Below, piece by piece: positions 59,959 to 64,000 of a stretch of DNA of 64,000 nucleotides (positions are counted from its first letter, which is position 1; the number at the start of each line of letters is the position of its first letter). The position numbers were made by a program, and so were the translations under genes. Source of the stretch: Theocolax elegans (lineage: Eukaryota; Arthropoda; Insecta; Hymenoptera; Cerocephalidae); assembly GCA_026168455.1 (NCBI GenBank), contig CM047426.1:86579986-86643985 (forward strand), written 5' to 3'. Below the pieces are notes generated by a model that made no database searches, was not told where the DNA came from, and worked only from the letters and a program-made list of their open reading frames with translations.

Positions 59959-61466
59959 TCAGAGTATATGTGCTCTTAATTTTTTTAGGGCTCCACTTTC
60001 TCTAGAAAATTGTATAGGTCAGTAATTTTCATCTTTCGTTTAGTTAACTTAATAATTCACTGTTAAATGTGGCAACGACCGTAATTCACCTGCTGCTCTA
60101 ATCAATATGAACAACTTTGCATTTTCTAAAATTGAATTAAATAATCTGAATGATAGGTAATTTAATGTTGTACATCCTGTGTTTAAATTTTCAAGATGTC
60201 TGATCGTAATTAACTCGTTGGTTAACGTGTTAATTTTTATCGTCATTTATTTATGCAAAAAGTAATAGTAGTTCGATATATTAAAAATCAAGTATTTTAA
60301 TCTGATATAAATATGAAATCTAAGAAAGCGTTGAACGAAAATCCATTTGTCATCTCGAAGATGGCTATTAAAACAGTTACATCCTCGAGTGCCATTTACT
60401 TTTACTACATATAGCAAAGATAATATATAACTTTCTGACACACTTTATAAAATGAAAAATTTTATCACCCACGAAATCCATCCGGGAGTTATTATAACAT
60501 TGAAAATAAAAATTATTTGTACAAACTTAACGAAATATTAAGTTTCTCGTGTAAGAGGTAATTTCAATTAAACGAAACAATCTGTATATCTACATCGCAT
60601 CTTTACTTATCCACTCGAAACTCCACTCGATACGAAATCTGTATATTACAATCTAAAAAATGATGAATATCATCGATTTATCCGAACGTGTTCAAATCAG
60701 CCGACTAAACAGTGAAAATCTAGACATAACAATCCAGAAGCAGATATTTAACAAGGAATAAATAAAAATATCGCTTTAAAATGTAAACAAGCGTGAAAGT
60801 AAGCCAAACTCTCGTATACATATACCGAATCGTTTTAAAATCGTCATATCCTATATACCTGTATATAAATGTATGTATACACACATGTGTATGTGAGTAT
60901 ATATATATAGATAGAAACACGCAGACAAATCGATCACGATCTTCTCCGCATGTACACCGGCAATGTATATTCCGTAGCTCGCGTGTAATGTAAAGTCCGC
61001 CGGTAATTCGCATCCGCGGCATTAGCCGATTTACGAGGCTCGTTCATCACCGATCACTGAGCATTTTATTCGGTTTTAGCGCGGGACCTTAGCTCGTTTC
61101 CGAGAGAACGCGTTACCCGGCCAACGTTTTTAAGATATACCCTCGAGAGGTTTATCGAACTTTGGCATTACACACTGGGTTCAGAATGCTATCGCAAGCT
61201 TCTCAGATTGGTTTATCATTATATTATGGATTTCAAATTCATACATTTCACAAATTTTATACACAATTTATTCATGAAATGGATTAACTGGTTCGTTTAC
61301 AGCTGGAATTTAATTAGAACGATAATAAATACGAAATTCTAAATTAAATTATTCTGATGACAATTCTAATTAATCAATAATTCTATTCCATAACGTTAAA
61401 ATTAAATTGCTCGTCCCACAAGGCACGTCATTTTCACACGTCACTATAAATCCAAATAACCCATAA

Positions 61467-61523
61467 TGTGTGTATGTGTGTGTGTGCGTCTGTGTCTGTG
61501 TCTCTGTCTGTGTCTGTGTGTGT
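61467..61523. repeat. TG / TGTC-rich microsatellite
   Basis: Mixed TG and TCTG units, followed about 85 bp later by a CA run near 61613-61632. The two could pair as an imperfect stem. Confidence 0.85.
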
Positions 61524-63935
61524 ACACAGTAGCATCTCATCCAATACGAAAGATGCAGCGTGCAGCATCTGCTTCGCCTGGAACTACGAACGTTCTTGCA
61601 CACACGTAGACGCATACACACACACAAACACGTATTCACAGAGAAACACGCATCCCCCGGACTTTCTCCCGTGAACTCGTCGCCGACCGACACAGTTCCG
61701 AGTTTGTGCGCGGGTTTTAAACGGGCGCACCTGCTTCCTTCGCTCGCGCTGCACCTGTGCCTATATTATGCGGTTCGGGCGCCTCCCGTCGACCTTCATT
61801 TTTATATATATACACACACACACACGTACATATATGTGTGAGATTGTGAGTATCCTTTCCATAAGAGAAAGATCGATATCGTGTTTCTCGCGACGGGAAT
61901 CTCCCGTGATTTTTTTTACAGTCGATTGCTTCTGGTTTGTATATATATGTGTGAGCGCGCATCAAGAAATTTCTTAGGATCTCCATTTGATTAGTTCGCG
62001 TGGCTTGCATCGATACATTATAAGCTCTGCGGGGATCGTATGGTGTACTCCGATTTTTAGGCTAAACGTGATCTAACGGTACTATGGGTATCATTAATTA
62101 ATGAAATGTATATTAATTGTAATATTATACGCGAGCGAGAGAATTATTCATAATGTATGTATAGAAAAGTGAAATTTGTGTAATGATTTTACCCCTGACA
62201 TTATCGGTAGATTTTCAAAGAGTCACGAGTTAGGAAGTAACATCGACGATTGAAAACTTATTATTTTTCTATATACATAGTAGGTAATTAATACAATTTT
62301 GCAGTTAGGATAGTTTATTCCTATTTTATCAATCAATTTAATTTTTTTAACTATTCAACAATATTTAAAGATACCAATTATATATGTATAATTTTTTTAA
62401 TCAATAACAATTTTATTAATTATTCAAACATAATTGTTTGTCCTATAAATACATTATTTACAATTAATTAAAATGGTATTTTTATTTCGTCATTTCTCGT
62501 TATATACCGGAATATCAAGTATTGAAAAAAAATATTGCATGAGAAATCAAAATTTATTAAATTTATTTTTTTTAATCGAATAGAGATTAATGCTATATTA
62601 CAATGTTTTAATTAACTCGACCTAATAAGTGTTTTAAATGCATGCCTCACATTAAAGTGTGTATATAAAACGCATTTTTATCACTGTTCTTATTTAACGT
62701 AAAACGTACAATTTCGATTAAAATCAGTTACGAGTTTTAAATATACTTGAAGTAACACAAGTAACCGGACCGACGACATTTACTCATCAAGTTTTAAAAT
62801 TCACTGGTGCGATACAATTTTTTTTTTATTTTGATAACATTGATCCATAGCGAAAGCAAAATTTCTTGCTGAAGAATGAACTCGTTCCATATTTTTGTCG
62901 GTCAAAAATTCATGATAAAAATCATCCAGACGTGAGGCAGGAATTTAAAAATTTTACAATACGGAAGAAGCCACGTTTTGCGTGGGAGTGCATCTTCTTA
63001 CTTATCTTACGCTGGTGTACTGTAACAACAATTTTATTTCCTGACAGAATTTTCTTGCTTCGTGAGTTTGTTTATACTCGTTATAAGCTTCGTGTTTTCG
63101 TCCTAGATGGTAAACGCACTGGAATTTGTGTCGATTTTAAATACCGACTGCAATGAGACAAGAAACTGATTGTATTTGAATAAATGTTTATTTTAATATT
63201 CATAAATGTTATTTATATTTCGGTATATTGTATTCATAATAGTTGATTGGCTATACGTTTTTTCCACTTGCGCGCCCATGAATTTATGGGATTCATGAAT
63301 AATTAAAGAGTTTAAGAGGCTGTGAAATATTGGATATTAATTACACATTGAGATTCAAAAGTAGTTTAGTAGGAAAAATTTTATTTTATTTTTGTACATA
63401 ATAGTACAAAATTAGATTAATCTTTCTTTCTACTCGTTAATTCCATTCCTTAGTTTAAATATTCTGAAACTGGTTACAAAATGATAATTTTTATGACACA
63501 TAGAAATTAATTTACACTAAAATCAAAGTAAAAGTCGTAGAATCAACAAGATAAGTGTAGATAAATTCAAACGTGCCTCGGTGGTCGTTTCTTTGGTAAT
63601 TTTTCGAAAATTACACTCTTTCTACTTATGCTTATGAGTAAATATGCATGTATGCCACGTTGTGTTCCTCCCGCAAGGTATTATATACAGAAGAAAAGTC
63701 TGCATGTATGTATATACCATTTTCTGCGGGTTTCTCCGCATCTTGAACTCTAATGGGTTTAACTTCTTCGCATAGTCCACGTTTAAATGACCGAACTTGG
63801 ATATGTACGCATAAGTCGTAAATTTTTCAACATTCATGAAATTGTACGGATGAAAATTCGATACTTTCTTTTGCAATTGAAAGTATCGAATGACTATATA
63901 AGCATATATTTAAATTTAATTTTTAATGCCACATT

Positions 63936-63969
63936 TTAATGTGTATTTATTTTTTTGTTTCAGGTAAGC
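63936..63969 (+). other. Recursive (ratchet) splice site 2
   Basis: TTAAT (63936-63940, branchpoint A about 24 nt from the junction) is followed by a T-rich tract. Then TTTTTTTGTTTCAG abuts GTAAGC at 63963/63964. This is very close to the insect ratchet-point consensus (T-rich tract, YAG|GTAAGT). It lies 5656 nt downstream of the first ratchet point on the same strand. It could instead be the acceptor of an exon starting GTAAGC, but the exact donor word right after the AG favours a zero-length exon. Confidence 0.6.
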
Positions 63970-64000
63970 TTTGACTACTTTTCCTTGATTTTGCGATATT

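Larger units (their letters stand above)
58314..63930. other. Probable intron interior, non-coding
   Basis: AT-rich DNA with CpG patches at 58800-59130, 59660-59950, 60930-61150 and 61540-62060, and AT deserts at 59270-59570 and 62080-62860. Frames up to about 107 codons occur in TG/CA-rich or AT-rich sequence and none is recognisable. The interpretation as intron rests on the two ratchet points at its ends. Confidence 0.45.

Noticed and set aside
1..64000. CRISPR arrays, rRNA genes, operons, bacterial promoters
   Set aside because: None present. There are no regularly spaced direct repeats with unique spacers, no rRNA-like sequence, and the composition is eukaryotic.

Overview
The window looks like AT-rich eukaryotic DNA, most likely from an insect and plausibly a hymenopteran (ant, bee or wasp). 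The reasons are a eukaryotic initiator tRNA-Met with pol III terminators, an APE-type LINE whose reverse transcriptase and C-terminal region resemble elements common in ant genomes (from memory, not a search), long AT deserts broken by CpG-rich patches, many (AT)n, (CT)n and (GTC)n microsatellites, and spliceosomal signals. Coding density is extremely low. Apart from the LINE, no conserved protein-coding gene can be recognised, and almost all short open frames are chance or low complexity.

Layout. 1-20 kb is mostly non-coding, with one coding-like island and candidate 51-nt exon at 6402-6452 (+), a CpG-rich stop-free frame at 13820-14107, and an isolated initiator tRNA-Met gene on the minus strand at 17424-17495. 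20.4-25.4 kb is a nested insertion. A 688-bp palindromic (foldback) element has been split by a full-length LINE of about 4.27 kb, flanked by a 13-14 bp target-site duplication. The LINE has an ORF1 (coiled coil plus RRM-like domain, 5' end frame-disrupted) and an intact ORF2 (endonuclease, reverse transcriptase, CCHC). ORF2 has no ATG near its start. It lies in the -1 frame of ORF1, and the two overlap exactly at a canonical X XXY YYZ heptamer. A second, intact member of the same foldback family lies at 38961-39619. 25-46 kb otherwise alternates AT-rich DNA with CpG-rich patches. A diverged dispersed repeat is seen at 8.9, 42.3-42.6 and (inverted) 51.1 kb.

The right-hand third probably starts a large plus-strand transcription unit. 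A GC-rich TATA-containing region (46.4-46.8 kb) is followed by a possible 5' UTR exon ending in a good donor at 47270/47271. Further downstream are two plus-strand ratchet (recursive) splice points, 58307/58308 and 63963/63964. Each has a branchpoint-like YTNAY, a pyrimidine tract, an AG, and a 5' splice site directly abutting it. No comparable site was found on the minus strand. This suggests a very long intron removed in steps, with the coding exons outside the window. The model is inference from sequence signals; the gene is not identified.
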